DNA of 23,956 nt from Kiritimatiellales bacterium (GTDB lineage: Bacteria; Verrucomicrobiota; Kiritimatiellia; Kiritimatiellales; Pontiellaceae): NCBI GenBank assembly GCA_013042165.1, contig JABDQT010000132.1, positions 1 to 23,956 of the forward strand. Direction: 5' to 3'. The notes below the pieces were generated by a model. That model was not told the DNA's origin and searched no databases. It was given only the letters and a program-made list of their open reading frames with translations. This document shows, piece after piece, positions 16,457 to 23,956 of this stretch (its first letter is position 1; every line of letters begins with the position of its first letter). Made by a program: the position numbers and the translations under genes.

Positions 16457-16470
16457 CACAAAATTGAGGA

Positions 16471-16743
16471 CTAACCCTTATCAGTTGCCATGCCGTGGGT
16501 TCTGAAGGCGCGGGTAGGCGAAAACTCGCCCAGTTTGTGCCCGACCATATTCTCCGTAACAAACACCGGAACGAAAACTTTACCGTTGTGAACATTGAAG
16601 GTGTGTCCGACAAACTCCGGAACGATCATGGAGTTACGGGCCCAGGTTTTGATCGGGGCCTTGCGTCCGGAATCTTCGAGTCTACGAACCTTCTTGACCA
16701 GCTTGAGATCCACGTAGGGACCTTTTTTCAGTGAACGTGCCAT
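16471..16743 (-). CDS. rpsS: 30S ribosomal protein uS19
   Basis: Head protein contacting S13 and the A-site finger. The 90 residues begin [18 protein letters not shown] and include [53 protein letters not shown], a textbook S19. It starts two bases after the rplB stop, suggesting coupled translation. Confidence 0.98.
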   Translation of the reverse strand: MARSLKKGPYVDLKLVKKVRRLEDSGRKAPIKTWARNSMIVPEFVGHTFNVHNGKVFVPVFVTENMVGHKLGEFSPTRAFRTHGMATDKG

Positions 16744-16745
16744 GA

Positions 16746-17573
16746 CTATTTACTCCTCCGCTCAACAATATATTTATTGGTCTGCTTGTGCTTGTCGCGG
16801 GTGCGCTTGCCCTTCGAGAGCAGTCCCCAGGGCGACTTCGGATGACCGCCGCCGGAGGTGCGGCCTTCGCCGCCGCCCATGGGGTGGTCTACCGGGTTCA
16901 TGGCCACACCGCGCACGGTCGGACGGATGCCCAGCCAGCGCTTGCGGCCGGCCTTGCCCATCACGATGTTGTTGTGCTCCACGTTACCCACGCGGCCGAT
17001 GGTGGCCAGGCAGTTCGTGCGGATCATCCGGATTTCGCCGGACGGCATCTTGACGTTCGCAAATTCGTCCTCACGCGACACCAGCTGCGCCGATGTGCCT
17101 GCGGAACGAACCAGCTGCCCGCCGCGGCCGGCAATCAGCTCGATGTTGTGCAGGGCCATGCCCACCGGGATCTTACTCAGCGGCAGTGCGTTGCCCAGTG
17201 CGGGTTCTGCGTCCGGTCCGGACATCAGGGTGGCGCCCACCTGCAACCCTGCGGGCGCAACGATGTAACGCTTCTCGCCATCGGCATAGTGCAGCAGCGC
17301 AATACGCGCCGAACGGTTCGGATCGTACTCGATCCCGGCAACCTTGGCGGGAATGCCAAACTTATCGCGCTTGAAATCGATCACACGATAGCGGCGCTTG
17401 TGCCCGCCTCCACGGTGACGCACTGAAATGCGTCCCGCGCTGTTACGGCCGGCTTTGCTCTTCATCGGCTTCACCAGCGAGCGCTCGGGGCTCTTCTTGG
17501 TGATGTCGGCGAAGTCGGACAACACCATGTGCCGGCGGCTCGGCGTTGTCGGTTTATGTGCTTTCAAAGGCAT
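16746..17573 (-). CDS. rplB: 50S ribosomal protein uL2
   Basis: Primary 23S rRNA-binding protein needed for subunit association and peptidyl transfer. The 275 residues contain [48 protein letters not shown], and [29 protein letters not shown] with the conserved His of the VDHPMGGG loop. Full length and unbroken, 12 bases after rplW. Confidence 0.98.
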   Translation of the reverse strand: MPLKAHKPTTPSRRHMVLSDFADITKKSPERSLVKPMKSKAGRNSAGRISVRHRGGGHKRRYRVIDFKRDKFGIPAKVAGIEYDPNRSARIALLHYADGEKRYIVAPAGLQVGATLMSGPDAEPALGNALPLSKIPVGMALHNIELIAGRGGQLVRSAGTSAQLVSREDEFANVKMPSGEIRMIRTNCLATIGRVGNVEHNNIVMGKAGRKRWLGIRPTVRGVAMNPVDHPMGGGEGRTSGGGHPKSPWGLLSKGKRTRDKHKQTNKYIVERRSK

Positions 17574-17585
17574 TGCAAAAACTCC

Positions 17586-17870
17586 TTAGATCAGGTTAAT
17601 GCTGTCTTCTGCATTCAATGTAACCACGGCACGCTTCCATGCGGCGGTCGTTCCGTAATGAGCCGTTCTCTGGCGCTTCTTCTTGCCTTTTCGGCGCATC
17701 GTATTGACGGCCATAACACGGACATTGAAGAGCTCTTCGACGGCTCGTTTGATTTCCACTTTATTGGCGTCAATGGACACGCGGAACAAATATTTGTTCT
17801 GCTCCTCGGAGAGGCGGGTGCCCTTTTCGGTCAACAAAATACGTTTAACTACATCGGCTGAACTTTTCAT
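17586..17870 (-). CDS. rplW: 50S ribosomal protein uL23
   Basis: Exit-tunnel protein that docks trigger factor and SRP. From ATG at 17870 the product has 94 residues: VVKRILLTEKGTRLSEEQNKYLFRVSIDANKVEIKRAVEELFNVRVMAVNTM, then the basic loop RRKGKKKRQRTAHYGTTAAWKRAVVTL. The frame extends 20 codons upstream, but those codons overlap the end of rplD and lack family likeness. The spacing of 13 bases after rplD supports the chosen start. Confidence 0.96.
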   Translation of the reverse strand: MKSSADVVKRILLTEKGTRLSEEQNKYLFRVSIDANKVEIKRAVEELFNVRVMAVNTMRRKGKKKRQRTAHYGTTAAWKRAVVTLNAEDSINLI

Positions 17871-17883
17871 ATCGTCAAACTCC

Positions 17884-18507
17884 TTAAGCGAGGCGCTTTT
17901 CCAGTGCTTCCATGCCCGCCTTCGTAACAATTACGTTCTTGAAGCGCAGGATCTGGTAGGTGTTCACCAGGTTGGCCGTAGCGACTTCCACGCGCTGAAT
18001 GTTGCGCGTGGCCAGCAGCAGATTATCGGTCGTTTCGTCCACGATGAACAAGGCGCCGCGGTCGAGACCGAGGTTCTTGAGCACAGCTACGAATTCCTTG
18101 GTTTTCGGAGCCGAAAGGCTCAGCTCATCAATGACCGTGATCTCGCCCTGCTCCACCTTGGCGCTGAATGCGCGCTGGAAGGCCAGTCGAGTCACTTTCT
18201 TCGAAAGCTTCTTCTTGTAGGTACGCGGATGCGGGCCATGGGCCACGGCACCGCCGCGCCATACCGGCGACTGCTTGTATCCGGCACGTGCCCGGCCAAG
18301 ACCCTTCTGTTTCCAGGGTTTTGCTCCGGTGCCGTTTACAAACGACTTGCTCAGGGTGGAGGCGGTGCCGGCACGCTGGTGTGCATTGTATGCAACTACC
18401 GCTTCGTGTACGGCCTGGTCGCCCTTGTCGAGAACGAGGAGGTTGTCTGCCACTTCATAGTCGCCGACGCTGTCTCCCTTGACATTTTTTAAAGGTACTT
18501 TGCTCAT
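17884..18507 (-). CDS. rplD: 50S ribosomal protein uL4
   Basis: Exit-tunnel constriction protein; in E. coli also the autogenous repressor of the S10 operon. The 207 residues include VVAYNAHQRAGTASTLSKSFVNGTGAKPWKQKGLGRARAGYKQSPVWRGGAVAHGPHPR, the family hallmark loop, and KLSKKVTRLAFQRAFSAKVEQGEITVIDEL. The usual bacterial leader target upstream of rpsJ is not present here, because rpsJ follows fusA immediately. Confidence 0.97.
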   Translation of the reverse strand: MSKVPLKNVKGDSVGDYEVADNLLVLDKGDQAVHEAVVAYNAHQRAGTASTLSKSFVNGTGAKPWKQKGLGRARAGYKQSPVWRGGAVAHGPHPRTYKKKLSKKVTRLAFQRAFSAKVEQGEITVIDELSLSAPKTKEFVAVLKNLGLDRGALFIVDETTDNLLLATRNIQRVEVATANLVNTYQILRFKNVIVTKAGMEALEKRLA

Positions 18508-18519
18508 GATAATCCTCGC

Positions 18520-19146
18520 TTACTTCCTTTTGAGCGCTTCCTTGATCGTGACGATGCCACCGGTGGCACCCGGAACCGATCCCTTGACCAGGATCAGGTT
18601 TTCCTCCGGACGAACCTGGATCACCTTGAGATTCTGTGTCGTGACGCGCTTGTCACCCATCTGGCCGGGCATCTTTTTGCCCTTGAACACGCGTCCCGGA
18701 AATTCGCACATGCCGATCGAACCCGTCCGACGGATCCAGCCGCCACCGTGGGAAGCACGGCCGCCGCCGAAATCGTAGCGCTTGACAACACCCTGAAAGC
18801 CACGACCCTTGCCCGTGGCAATGATGTCGACGTAGCTGACTTCTTCGAAGGCACTGGCCGTGACCACCTCGCCCACCGCAACTTCGGCGGCGTCGACGCG
18901 GAACTCGCGCAGTATGCGCTTGGCATCCACTCCAGCCTTTTTAAAATGGCCGAGCGCCGGCTTGGTCATACGCTGTTCCTTCTGGTCTTCAAACCCCAGC
19001 TGAACGGCGGAATAACCCTCTTTTTCGTTGTCCTTGAGCTGTGTAACCACACAGGGACCTGCTTCGATGACCGTCACCGGAACGGCAGTACCGTTCTCGT
19101 CATAGATGGAGGTCATCCCTAGTTTCTTACCGATTAAACCTTTCAT
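18520..19146 (-). CDS. rplC: 50S ribosomal protein uL3
   Basis: Assembly-initiator protein whose loop reaches the peptidyl-transferase centre. From ATG at 19146 it has 208 residues: MKGLIGKKLGMTSIYDENG, VTVIEAGPCVVTQLK, GKGRGFQGVVKRYDFGGGRASHGGGWIRRTGSIG and GRVFKGKKMPGQMGDKRVTTQNLKVI. AAGGAGG lies about six bases before this ATG, a strong ribosome binding site that decides against the in-frame Met at 19185. The GGGWIRRTGSIG version of the loop is the form I associate with verrucomicrobial and related bacteria. Confidence 0.97.
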   Translation of the reverse strand: MKGLIGKKLGMTSIYDENGTAVPVTVIEAGPCVVTQLKDNEKEGYSAVQLGFEDQKEQRMTKPALGHFKKAGVDAKRILREFRVDAAEVAVGEVVTASAFEEVSYVDIIATGKGRGFQGVVKRYDFGGGRASHGGGWIRRTGSIGMCEFPGRVFKGKKMPGQMGDKRVTTQNLKVIQVRPEENLILVKGSVPGATGGIVTIKEALKRK

Positions 19147-19159
19147 GATGCCCTCCTTC

Positions 19160-19468
19160 CTAGATCTTGATGGTGATGTCCACACCCGCCGGAAGATTGA
19201 GCTTCTTCAGCTCATCAACCGTCTTGATAGTGGGATCGATAATATCCAGCAGACGCTTGTGCGTGCGGATTTCGAATTGTTCCATGGCCTTCTTGTTCAC
19301 GTGCGGACTCTTGTTCACCGTGAAACGCTCGATACGGGTCGGCAGCGGAATAGGGCCTGCAACGCGGGCGCCTGTACGACGTGCCGTCTCGACAATCTCA
19401 GTGGCGGAAACGTCGAGCACACGGTGGTCGAACGATTTCAGCCTGATTCTGATACGTTGATTCGTCAT
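19160..19468 (-). CDS. rpsJ: 30S ribosomal protein uS10
   Basis: Head protein, also the NusE partner of NusB in antitermination. From ATG at 19468 it has 102 residues: [43 protein letters not shown], then [29 protein letters not shown] longer frame to 19525 overlaps fusA and is rejected. GAGAGA, which overlaps the fusA stop region, acts as the ribosome binding site. It follows fusA by ten bases with no tuf between, an order also seen in Chlamydiae. Confidence 0.97.
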   Translation of the reverse strand: MTNQRIRIRLKSFDHRVLDVSATEIVETARRTGARVAGPIPLPTRIERFTVNKSPHVNKKAMEQFEIRTHKRLLDIIDPTIKTVDELKKLNLPAGVDITIKI

Positions 19469-19478
19469 TATTTCTCTC

Positions 19479-21614
19479 TCATCGGTTGAGGATAGAATTT
19501 TCCATGGACGCGGGAACCGGTTCAAACGCTTGCGGCTCCATCGTATAGCTCGCCCTACCCTTTGTTAAGGAACGCAACGACGTTGCGTATCCAAAAACTT
19601 CAGCAAGCGGAACATCCGCCTGCACGACTTGCAGATCATTGGTTGCCTTGATTTCGCGGATGCGGCCGCGGCGGCTGTTGAGATCGCCCATCACATCGCC
19701 GAGATGCTCCTCGGGGGTTTCGATCTCCAGCAGCATAATCGGTTCGAGGAGGATCGGTCCGGCATGGCCGACGGCATCGCGCAGCGCCATCACCGCGGCT
19801 GAGCGGAAGGCCACCTCGGAGGAGTCGGTGGCGTGGGTCTGCCCGCCGATGACTGTTACCTTGGTGTCGATGATGGCAAAATTTCCGAGCACACCCGTCA
19901 GCAGGGCGTCCGCAATCCCCTCTTCGATGCCCTTGCGATATTCCGTGGGGATGATGCTCGTGGAGACGTCGAAATCGATAGTGTTTCCTGCGCCTGCGGC
20001 AGCCGGAGCCACCTGAAGAGTCAGGCTGGCAAAGAGGTTTTCTCCGCCAATCTCGCGTTCGAACGTAAAGCGGCCTTCGCCCTTTTTCGATACGCTTTCG
20101 CGGTAGGCCACCATCGGACGTCCGGCGTTGGCCTGCACCTTGTATTCGCGAAGAATGCGGTCCTTGATGATTTCAAGGTGCAGTTCGCCCATGCCCTGAA
20201 TAATCGTTTGGCCGGTTTCCTCGTGGATCGAAGTGTGGAACGTCGGATCCTCGTCGGCCATATCCTGAAGCGCGTCCACCAGGGCATCCTTATCGGCCGT
20301 GGTCTTCGGCTCGATGGCCATGGAAATTACAGGCTCCGGGAAATCGATAGTTTCAAGAACAATCGGGTCGTTCTCCGGACACACCGTGTCGCCGGTGGTG
20401 AAAAGTTTCTGGCCGACCATACCGCCAATTTCTCCGGCATACAGTACGTCGACATCTTCGCGATGGTTGGCATGCAGACGCAACAGGCGTCCAATGCGCT
20501 CGCGTTTACGGGTGCGCGGATTGAAAATATTCTGCCCTTTTTTGAGCTGGCCGGAATAGATACGGACAAATGCCAGCTTGCCGACAAACTTATCGGTTGC
20601 CATTTTAAAGACGAGGCCGGTCAGCGGTTCGAAGTCGGAGGCTGCACGCTCAAGCTGCTCCTCGTTCTTGGGGGAGATTCCGCTTACCGCAGGAACGTCG
20701 AGCGGGGAAGGCAGATAGGCGACAACGGCATCCAGCAGCGGTTGTACACCTTTGTTTTTCAGCGATGAACCGGCGAGTACCGGAACAATGTGGTTGGCGA
20801 TCGTGGCACGGCGCAAGGCCTCAACCAGAGCCTGCTCGGAAACATCGCTGTTTTCCATGTAGGCTTCGAGCAGTTCTTCGTCGACTTCAGCCACGCGCTC
20901 GATCAGCGCGGCACGCGCTTCCTCGGCCTCGGCTGCCAGTTCGGCAGGCATATCGGTGTAGCCGACTTTGGAGCCCATGTCCCCTTCGGAGAAGGTGATG
21001 CCCCGCATCTTGATCAGATCGATCACGCCGGAGAAGGATTCGGCCTCACCCACCGGAAGCTGAATCGCAACGGCCGGCGCACCGAGCTTTTCCTGCATTT
21101 CCGAAAGTACCTTTTTAAAATTGGCACCCATCCGATCCATCTTGTTTACAAACGCAAGACGCGGAACCTGATACTTGGTGGCCTGCCGCCAAACCGTTTC
21201 GGATTGGGGCTGCACACCACCCACGGCACAGAAAACGCCCACGGCGCCATCCAGGACGCGAAGTGAGCGCTCAACCTCCACGGTGAAATCCACGTGGCCG
21301 GGGGTGTCGATGATATTGATTTGATGGTCATTCCAGAAACACGTAGTGGCGGCGCTGGTGATCGTGATGCCCCGTTCCTGTTCCTGAATCATCCAATCCA
21401 TGGTGGCGGTGCCGTCGTGCACTTCGCCGATGCGATGCACCTTGCCGGAGTAGTAAAGAATGCGTTCGGACGTCGTGGTTTTACCCGCGTCGATGTGGGC
21501 AATGATACCGATGTTGCGAACACTGGACAAAGCATGGTCGCGCCCATCGGCTTCCAGCTTGGAATCCGGGCCCTTTCCTGCTTTGTTATTCTGTTGTTTC
21601 ACAGCGTTCGTCAT
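19479..21614 (-). CDS. fusA: Translation elongation factor G
   Basis: GTPase that drives ribosomal translocation and, with RRF, recycling. From ATG at 21614 it has 711 residues. G1 AHIDAGKT is at residues 39-46, followed by [10 protein letters not shown] (switch region), DTPGHVDF and [12 protein letters not shown] (G4). The later domains II to V include the domain IV block [10 protein letters not shown] and the C-terminal [23 protein letters not shown]. About 30 residues of Lys/Asn/Ala-rich sequence precede [11 protein letters not shown], roughly 20 more than in E. coli. An in-frame ATG at 21665 has a GGGGG-type site but would translate through the 21632-21658 palindrome. I prefer 21614, though its ribosome binding site is weak (AAAAGAA). 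Confidence 0.96.
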   Translation of the reverse strand: MTNAVKQQNNKAGKGPDSKLEADGRDHALSSVRNIGIIAHIDAGKTTTSERILYYSGKVHRIGEVHDGTATMDWMIQEQERGITITSAATTCFWNDHQINIIDTPGHVDFTVEVERSLRVLDGAVGVFCAVGGVQPQSETVWRQATKYQVPRLAFVNKMDRMGANFKKVLSEMQEKLGAPAVAIQLPVGEAESFSGVIDLIKMRGITFSEGDMGSKVGYTDMPAELAAEAEEARAALIERVAEVDEELLEAYMENSDVSEQALVEALRRATIANHIVPVLAGSSLKNKGVQPLLDAVVAYLPSPLDVPAVSGISPKNEEQLERAASDFEPLTGLVFKMATDKFVGKLAFVRIYSGQLKKGQNIFNPRTRKRERIGRLLRLHANHREDVDVLYAGEIGGMVGQKLFTTGDTVCPENDPIVLETIDFPEPVISMAIEPKTTADKDALVDALQDMADEDPTFHTSIHEETGQTIIQGMGELHLEIIKDRILREYKVQANAGRPMVAYRESVSKKGEGRFTFEREIGGENLFASLTLQVAPAAAGAGNTIDFDVSTSIIPTEYRKGIEEGIADALLTGVLGNFAIIDTKVTVIGGQTHATDSSEVAFRSAAVMALRDAVGHAGPILLEPIMLLEIETPEEHLGDVMGDLNSRRGRIREIKATNDLQVVQADVPLAEVFGYATSLRSLTKGRASYTMEPQAFEPVPASMENSILNR

Positions 21615-21631
21615 TTCTTTTATCGACAAGC

Positions 21632-21658
21632 GGAAGGTTCCAATGATTGGAACCTTCC
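21632..21658. repeat. Perfect 12-bp inverted repeat between rpsG and fusA (copy 1 of the TTCCAA-TGM-TTGGAA motif)
   Basis: GGAAGGTTCCAA (21632-21643), loop TGA, TTGGAACCTTCC (21647-21658), with no mismatch. In RNA it would be a very stable hairpin ending 17 bases before the preferred fusA start. No T tract follows on either strand, so simple intrinsic termination is unlikely. A shorter copy with the same core lies at 13833-13849. Confidence 0.85.
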
Positions 21659-21715
21659 CTTCCATCGGCGACCCCCATCCGTTGGGGATTTCCTATATTT
21701 CCTGCATATACTCGC

Positions 21716-22189
21716 TTACCAGCGGTAGTGGGCGAAAGCCTTGTTAGCCTGGGCCATCTTATGCGTGTCGTCACGCTTCTTGATGGCGGCACCCTGCCCC
21801 TTAAAGGCATCGATTACTTCGTTGGCCAGCGCACGGCGCATCGGAACGCCCTTGCGGTTTCCGGCAAACTGAATCAGCCAGCGGGTCGCGAGCGCGATCT
21901 GTCGCTTGGGCTTCACTTCCAGCGGAACCTGATAGGTCGCACCACCTACGCGGCGGGACTTCACTTCGAGGCGCGGGGAGACGTTTTCGACCGCGGTGGT
22001 GAATACGTGCACCGGATCTTCGTCTTTCAGCTGACCCTGAATATCCTCAAGGGCTCCGTATACAATCTTGGCTGCAACCGATTTCTTACCGCGTTCCATA
22101 ACACAGTTGATCATGTACGCTACCATCTGGTTATTGTAGCGAGGATCCGGAATCAGATCGCGTTTCTCAGCTCTACGTCTTCTAGCCAT
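21716..22189 (-). CDS. rpsG: 30S ribosomal protein uS7
   Basis: Nucleates assembly of the 30S head; in E. coli it represses the str operon by binding the rpsL-rpsG junction. The 157 residues include PDPRYNNQMVAYMINCVMERGKKSVAAKIVYGAL, RVGGATYQVPLEVKPKRQIALATRWLI and a C-terminal end HKMAQANKAFAHYRW, all typical. It lies 14 bases after rpsL and 101 bases before fusA. Confidence 0.98.
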   Translation of the reverse strand: MARRRRAEKRDLIPDPRYNNQMVAYMINCVMERGKKSVAAKIVYGALEDIQGQLKDEDPVHVFTTAVENVSPRLEVKSRRVGGATYQVPLEVKPKRQIALATRWLIQFAGNRKGVPMRRALANEVIDAFKGQGAAIKKRDDTHKMAQANKAFAHYRW

Positions 22190-22203
22190 AGTTTAAATGT
22201 TCC

Positions 22204-22575
22204 TTATTTGGGGCGCTTGGCACCATACTTCGAACGACCGCGTTTACGTCCATCAACTCCGAGACAGTCGAGCGCGCCACGAACGATGTGGTAGCGAACA
22301 CCCGGCAAGTCCTTCACCCGTCCGCCACGCACCAAAACCATGCTATGCTCCTGCAGGTTGTGGCCTTCGCCCGGAATGTATGCATTGATTTCGCGACCGT
22401 TGGTCAGACGAACACGCGCAACCTTACGCAAGGCCGAGTTCGGCTTTTTCGGCGTCTGGGTTTTCACCAGCAGACAAACACCACGGCGCTGCGGGCAAGT
22501 CGTCAGTGCAGGCGATTTGCTCTTCTTCTTAGCAACCGTGCGCGGCTTTCTAACCAATTGATTAATTGTAGGCAT
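22204..22575 (-). CDS. rpsL: 30S ribosomal protein uS12
   Basis: Decoding-centre protein. The 123 residues open [20 protein letters not shown] and contain [24 protein letters not shown] and [17 protein letters not shown]. Lys43 (in TPKKPNS) and Lys88 (in RVKDLPG), the positions whose change gives streptomycin resistance in other bacteria, are both wild type. Asp89, the methylthiolation site, is also present. AAGGA lies about seven bases before the ATG. It is the first gene of the str operon after a 476-base non-coding leader region. Confidence 0.98.
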   Translation of the reverse strand: MPTINQLVRKPRTVAKKKSKSPALTTCPQRRGVCLLVKTQTPKKPNSALRKVARVRLTNGREINAYIPGEGHNLQEHSMVLVRGGRVKDLPGVRYHIVRGALDCLGVDGRKRGRSKYGAKRPK

Positions 22576-22610
22576 ATTGTATTCCTTATACTCAAAGATG
22601 AAATATGAAC

Positions 22611-22676
22611 TCAGAATTTTGAAATCGGGTCTGCGACACTTTTATCGTTGAGCCAACCGCAGGTTCCTTTTTTCAT
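22611..22676 (-). CDS. Possible 21-residue leader peptide upstream of rpsL
   Basis: ATG at 22676 opens 21 codons beginning [12 protein letters not shown] and ending PISKF, stopping at TGA 35 bases before rpsL. Four of the first twelve residues are Lys or Asn, and there is one Cys and one Trp. GAGG precedes the ATG but is only one base away, too close for a good ribosome binding site, so it would depend on coupling to the shorter ORF that ends ten bases upstream. No family is recognised. Such ORFs arise by chance, and only conservation could establish it. Confidence 0.3.
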   Translation of the reverse strand: MKKGTCGWLNDKSVADPISKF

Positions 22677-22686
22677 ACCTCATCTT

Positions 22687-22719
22687 TCAGCGTTCATACT
22701 TCCGCTGCATTGGCAGCAT
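22687..22719 (-). CDS. Possible 10-residue upstream ORF in the rpsL leader
   Basis: Ten codons (MLPMQRKYER) from ATG at 22719 to TGA, with AAGGA four bases upstream, a plausible ribosome binding site. The stop codon is ten bases before the ATG of the 21-residue ORF. The start region overlaps a GCTGC/GCAGC hairpin. Together these resemble an attenuation or translational-coupling leader, but the evidence is sequence form only. Confidence 0.25.
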   Translation of the reverse strand: MLPMQRKYER

Positions 22720-22780
22720 CAATTCCTTCTGATCTAAAAAAGACAAGCGCAGGAGAGTAGCTATCCCCTACACGTATCGC

Positions 22781-22811
22781 AAGCGAAAGATTCAACTTTA
22801 TTCGCTTTTTT
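22781..22811 (+). other. Hairpin with T run, plus-strand orientation
   Basis: AAGCGAA (22781-22787) pairs with TTCGCTT (22801-22807) across a 13-base interval, in which a further AAG/CTT pairing is possible. It is followed by T residues to 22811. It resembles a weak intrinsic terminator reading left to right, although no plus-strand gene is visible upstream. Read on the minus strand it would be a leader stem ahead of rpsL. Confidence 0.4.
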
Positions 22812-22917
22812 CAGTGTTCCCAGCCGTCCCTTGCCGCCGGCCCTAATTCAGCCTATCGCAACCCATTCCGCTGAAAGGAGAGACACCATAGTACAAGCGG
22901 AAATGAAATCCAGATAA

Positions 22918-22957
22918 ATCCACCGGTGATTTCGCTTCTCAGCGGTGCCGGCCGGAT
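22918..22957 (-). other. Interrupted palindrome with GNRA-type inner hairpin
   Basis: On the minus strand ATCC and CCGG pair with CCGG and GGAT across an internal loop. Inside, CGCT-GAGA-AGCG forms a four-pair stem with a GNRA tetraloop (22933-22944). It lies about 40 bases downstream of the rpoC terminator, at the start of the rpsL leader region. It matches no riboswitch or ribosomal leader that I can recognise. Confidence 0.4.
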
Positions 22958-22994
22958 GCAGCAAGCGCCTGTATCTCAGGTGACAGCCGGAAGC

Positions 22995-23031
22995 ACAAAA
23001 AAAGGCGCCCACGAACACTCGGGACGCCTTT
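22995..23031 (-). terminator. Rho-independent terminator after rpoC
   Basis: On the minus strand AAAGGCG (23025-23031) pairs with CGCCTTT (23001-23007), with a further CCC/GGG pairing after one bulged base, and runs directly into a tract of seven T residues. It begins about 20 bases after the rpoC stop codon and separates the rpoBC transcript from the str-S10-spc-alpha cluster. Confidence 0.92.
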
Positions 23032-23051
23032 ATTCTGAGCCGGGGAACCAC

Positions 23052-23956
23052 CTAGAGCTCTTCCACCTTCTCCTCGAAGGCCAGCGGATCGCTGCCGAGC
23101 AGATCCTCGACCGAGATTTCCTCGCCCAGCTTGACCGGCTTGATATCGCGATACATCGGGAAACCGGTACCGGCAGGGATCAGACGACCCATGATAACGT
23201 TTTCCTTGAAGCCGCGCAGCGCATCGACCATGCCGAGCGTTGCCGCTTTCGTCAGAACACGAGTGGTATCCTGGAACGAGGCCGCCGATATAAAGGACTC
23301 GGTTTCAAGCGCCGCCTTGGTGATACCCAGCAGCACCGGGGAAGCTTCCGCCGGACGACGGCCTTCGGCCACCGCGTTTTGGTTGACTTCCTGGAAGGTC
23401 TGCTTTTCGACCTGCTCGCCCCAGAGGAACTCGGTATCGCCGGGATCGGTAATCTTGACCTTGCGCAGCATCTGGCGAACGATCACCTCAATGTGCTTGT
23501 CGTTGATTTCCACACCCTGCAGGCGGTATACGGCCTGTACTTCGTTCACCAGGTATTCCTGCAGATCCTGCGGGCCGCAGACTTCCAGCAGTTCCTGCGG
23601 AACGATCGGTCCCTCGGTCAGTTGCTGCCCCTTGTGGACAAAGTCGCCGGGGAATACAATAACGTGCTTGTTCATCGGAATGAGGTGTTCTTCTTCCGCG
23701 CCGGTCACCGTATCGCGGACGATCAGCTTGCGCTTGCCCTTGGCAATGCCGCCGAGCTCAACGATGCCCTCGATCTTGGCGATCTCGGCCGCTTCCTTGG
23801 GCGTGCGGGCCTCAACCAGCTCGGCCACACGCGGCAGACCACCGGTAATGTCCTTGGTCTTGGCGCCTTCACGCGGGATACGCGCAACAACGTCGCCGGC
23901 CTGGATTTCCTGACCATCTTCGACCGACATGACCGCGTCCACGGACATCGGATAGG
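23052..23956 (-). CDS. rpoC: DNA-directed RNA polymerase subunit beta', C-terminal fragment
   Basis: C-terminal 300 or so residues of the beta' subunit; the start lies beyond the right edge. Recognisable blocks are [77 protein letters not shown], and [34 protein letters not shown] with [17 protein letters not shown]. The last two belong to the region near the secondary channel and switch 3. The tail is short and acidic (FEEKVEEL). The frame is intact and ends at TAG. rpoC before rpsL is the common bacterial order, though here a terminator and a long leader intervene. Confidence 0.97.
   Translation of the reverse strand, partial: YPMSVDAVMSVEDGQEIQAGDVVARIPREGAKTKDITGGLPRVAELVEARTPKEAAEIAKIEGIVELGGIAKGKRKLIVRDTVTGAEEEHLIPMNKHVIVFPGDFVHKGQQLTEGPIVPQELLEVCGPQDLQEYLVNEVQAVYRLQGVEINDKHIEVIVRQMLRKVKITDPGDTEFLWGEQVEKQTFQEVNQNAVAEGRRPAEASPVLLGITKAALETESFISAASFQDTTRVLTKAATLGMVDALRGFKENVIMGRLIPAGTGFPMYRDIKPVKLGEEISVEDLLGSDPLAFEEKVEEL

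Larger units (their letters stand above)
22576..22994 (-). promoter_or_regulatory. rpsL leader and str-operon promoter region
   Basis: About 420 bases without a long reading frame between the rpoC terminator and rpsL. Because rpoC ends in a clear terminator, the promoter for the ribosomal supercluster is expected here. A TTGAAT at 22790-22795 is the best -35-like hexamer I found, but no convincing -10 follows. The region also holds an interrupted palindrome at 22918-22957, a hairpin at 22781-22807, a GCTGC/GCAGC hairpin around 22704-22717, and two very short ORFs near rpsL. The exact promoter cannot be chosen by eye. Confidence 0.5.

Noticed and set aside
21615..21665. Upstream ATG at 21665 as the fusA start
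   Set aside because: It would add 17 residues without family likeness and make the perfect palindrome coding. Kept only as an alternative because its ribosome binding site is better.
22933..22950. CGCTGAGA sequence resembling part of a TPP riboswitch
   Set aside because: The rest of the TPP consensus is missing, and rpsL is not a thiamine gene. It is simply a GNRA-loop hairpin.
22970..22996. Plus-strand CAGGTGACAGCCGGAAGC resembling SRP RNA domain IV
   Set aside because: The following conserved GCAGC segment and the closing helix are absent, and the element runs into the terminator of rpoC.
22848..23051. Minus-strand frame of 67 codons downstream of rpoC
   Set aside because: It runs through the rpoC terminator hairpin, has no ribosome binding site and no family likeness.
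1..23956. Search for CRISPR arrays, insertion sequences, phage genes, tRNA/rRNA, toxin-antitoxin or defence systems
   Set aside because: Nothing found: over 90% of the window is conserved housekeeping coding sequence, and the gaps show only the elements listed.

Overview
The window is a housekeeping block from a bacterial chromosome, and every recognisable gene lies on the minus strand (transcription runs from high to low coordinates). It carries the 3' end of rpoC and then one long run of ribosomal-protein and associated genes: rpsL-rpsG-fusA-rpsJ-rplC-rplD-rplW-rplB-rpsS-rplV-rpsC-rplP-rpmC-rpsQ-rplN-rplX-rplE-rpsH-rplF-rplR-rpsE-rplO-secY-adk-map-infA-rpmJ-rpsM-rpsK-rpoA-rplQ. This is the str, S10, spc and alpha operons fused end to end. 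After an intrinsic terminator come pta-ackA, an oligoribonuclease and the 5' two thirds of ftsK, which runs off the left edge.

Organism: the gene order points to the PVC superphylum (Planctomycetes-Verrucomicrobia-Chlamydiae), most likely Kiritimatiellota or Verrucomicrobiota. fusA is followed directly by rpsJ with no tuf. rpsN (between rplE and rpsH), rpmD (between rpsE and rplO) and rpsD (between rpsK and rpoA) are all absent from their usual places. As far as I recall, Chlamydiae share these features. The RpoA N-terminus also looks verrucomicrobial. This placement is inferred from layout and remembered protein motifs, not from a database search. Base composition looks moderately GC-rich and even, with no sign of recent transfer.

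Layout: 1-1981 ftsK (partial, four N-terminal membrane segments, Walker A and B present); 2069-2692 oligoribonuclease; 2790-5011 ackA and pta (acetyl-CoA to acetate plus ATP); 5012-5287 intergenic with the rplQ terminator; 5288-22575 the translation supercluster; 22576-23051 a 476-base non-coding stretch with the rpoC terminator, hairpins and two possible very short ORFs ahead of rpsL; 23052-23956 rpoC C-terminus.

How the genes work together: the supercluster supplies 11 small-subunit and 13 large-subunit ribosomal proteins, EF-G, IF-1, RNA polymerase alpha (and beta' upstream), the SecY channel, adenylate kinase and methionine aminopeptidase. It is therefore the growth-rate-dependent gene-expression and secretion core of the cell. 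Pta-AckA is overflow or fermentative energy metabolism.

I found no CRISPR array, transposon, phage, tRNA, rRNA or defence system. The points worth a second look are: an apparent one-base frameshift in the essential gene rpsC (near 15599); a palindrome with core TTCCAA-TGM-TTGGAA present twice, both times between genes (21632-21658 and 13833-13849); a structured rpsL leader with two possible leader peptides; a 75-residue acidic extension on S11; a hairpin in the unusual rpsS-rplV gap; a divergent IF-1; and a promoter placed so that ftsK mRNA may be leaderless.
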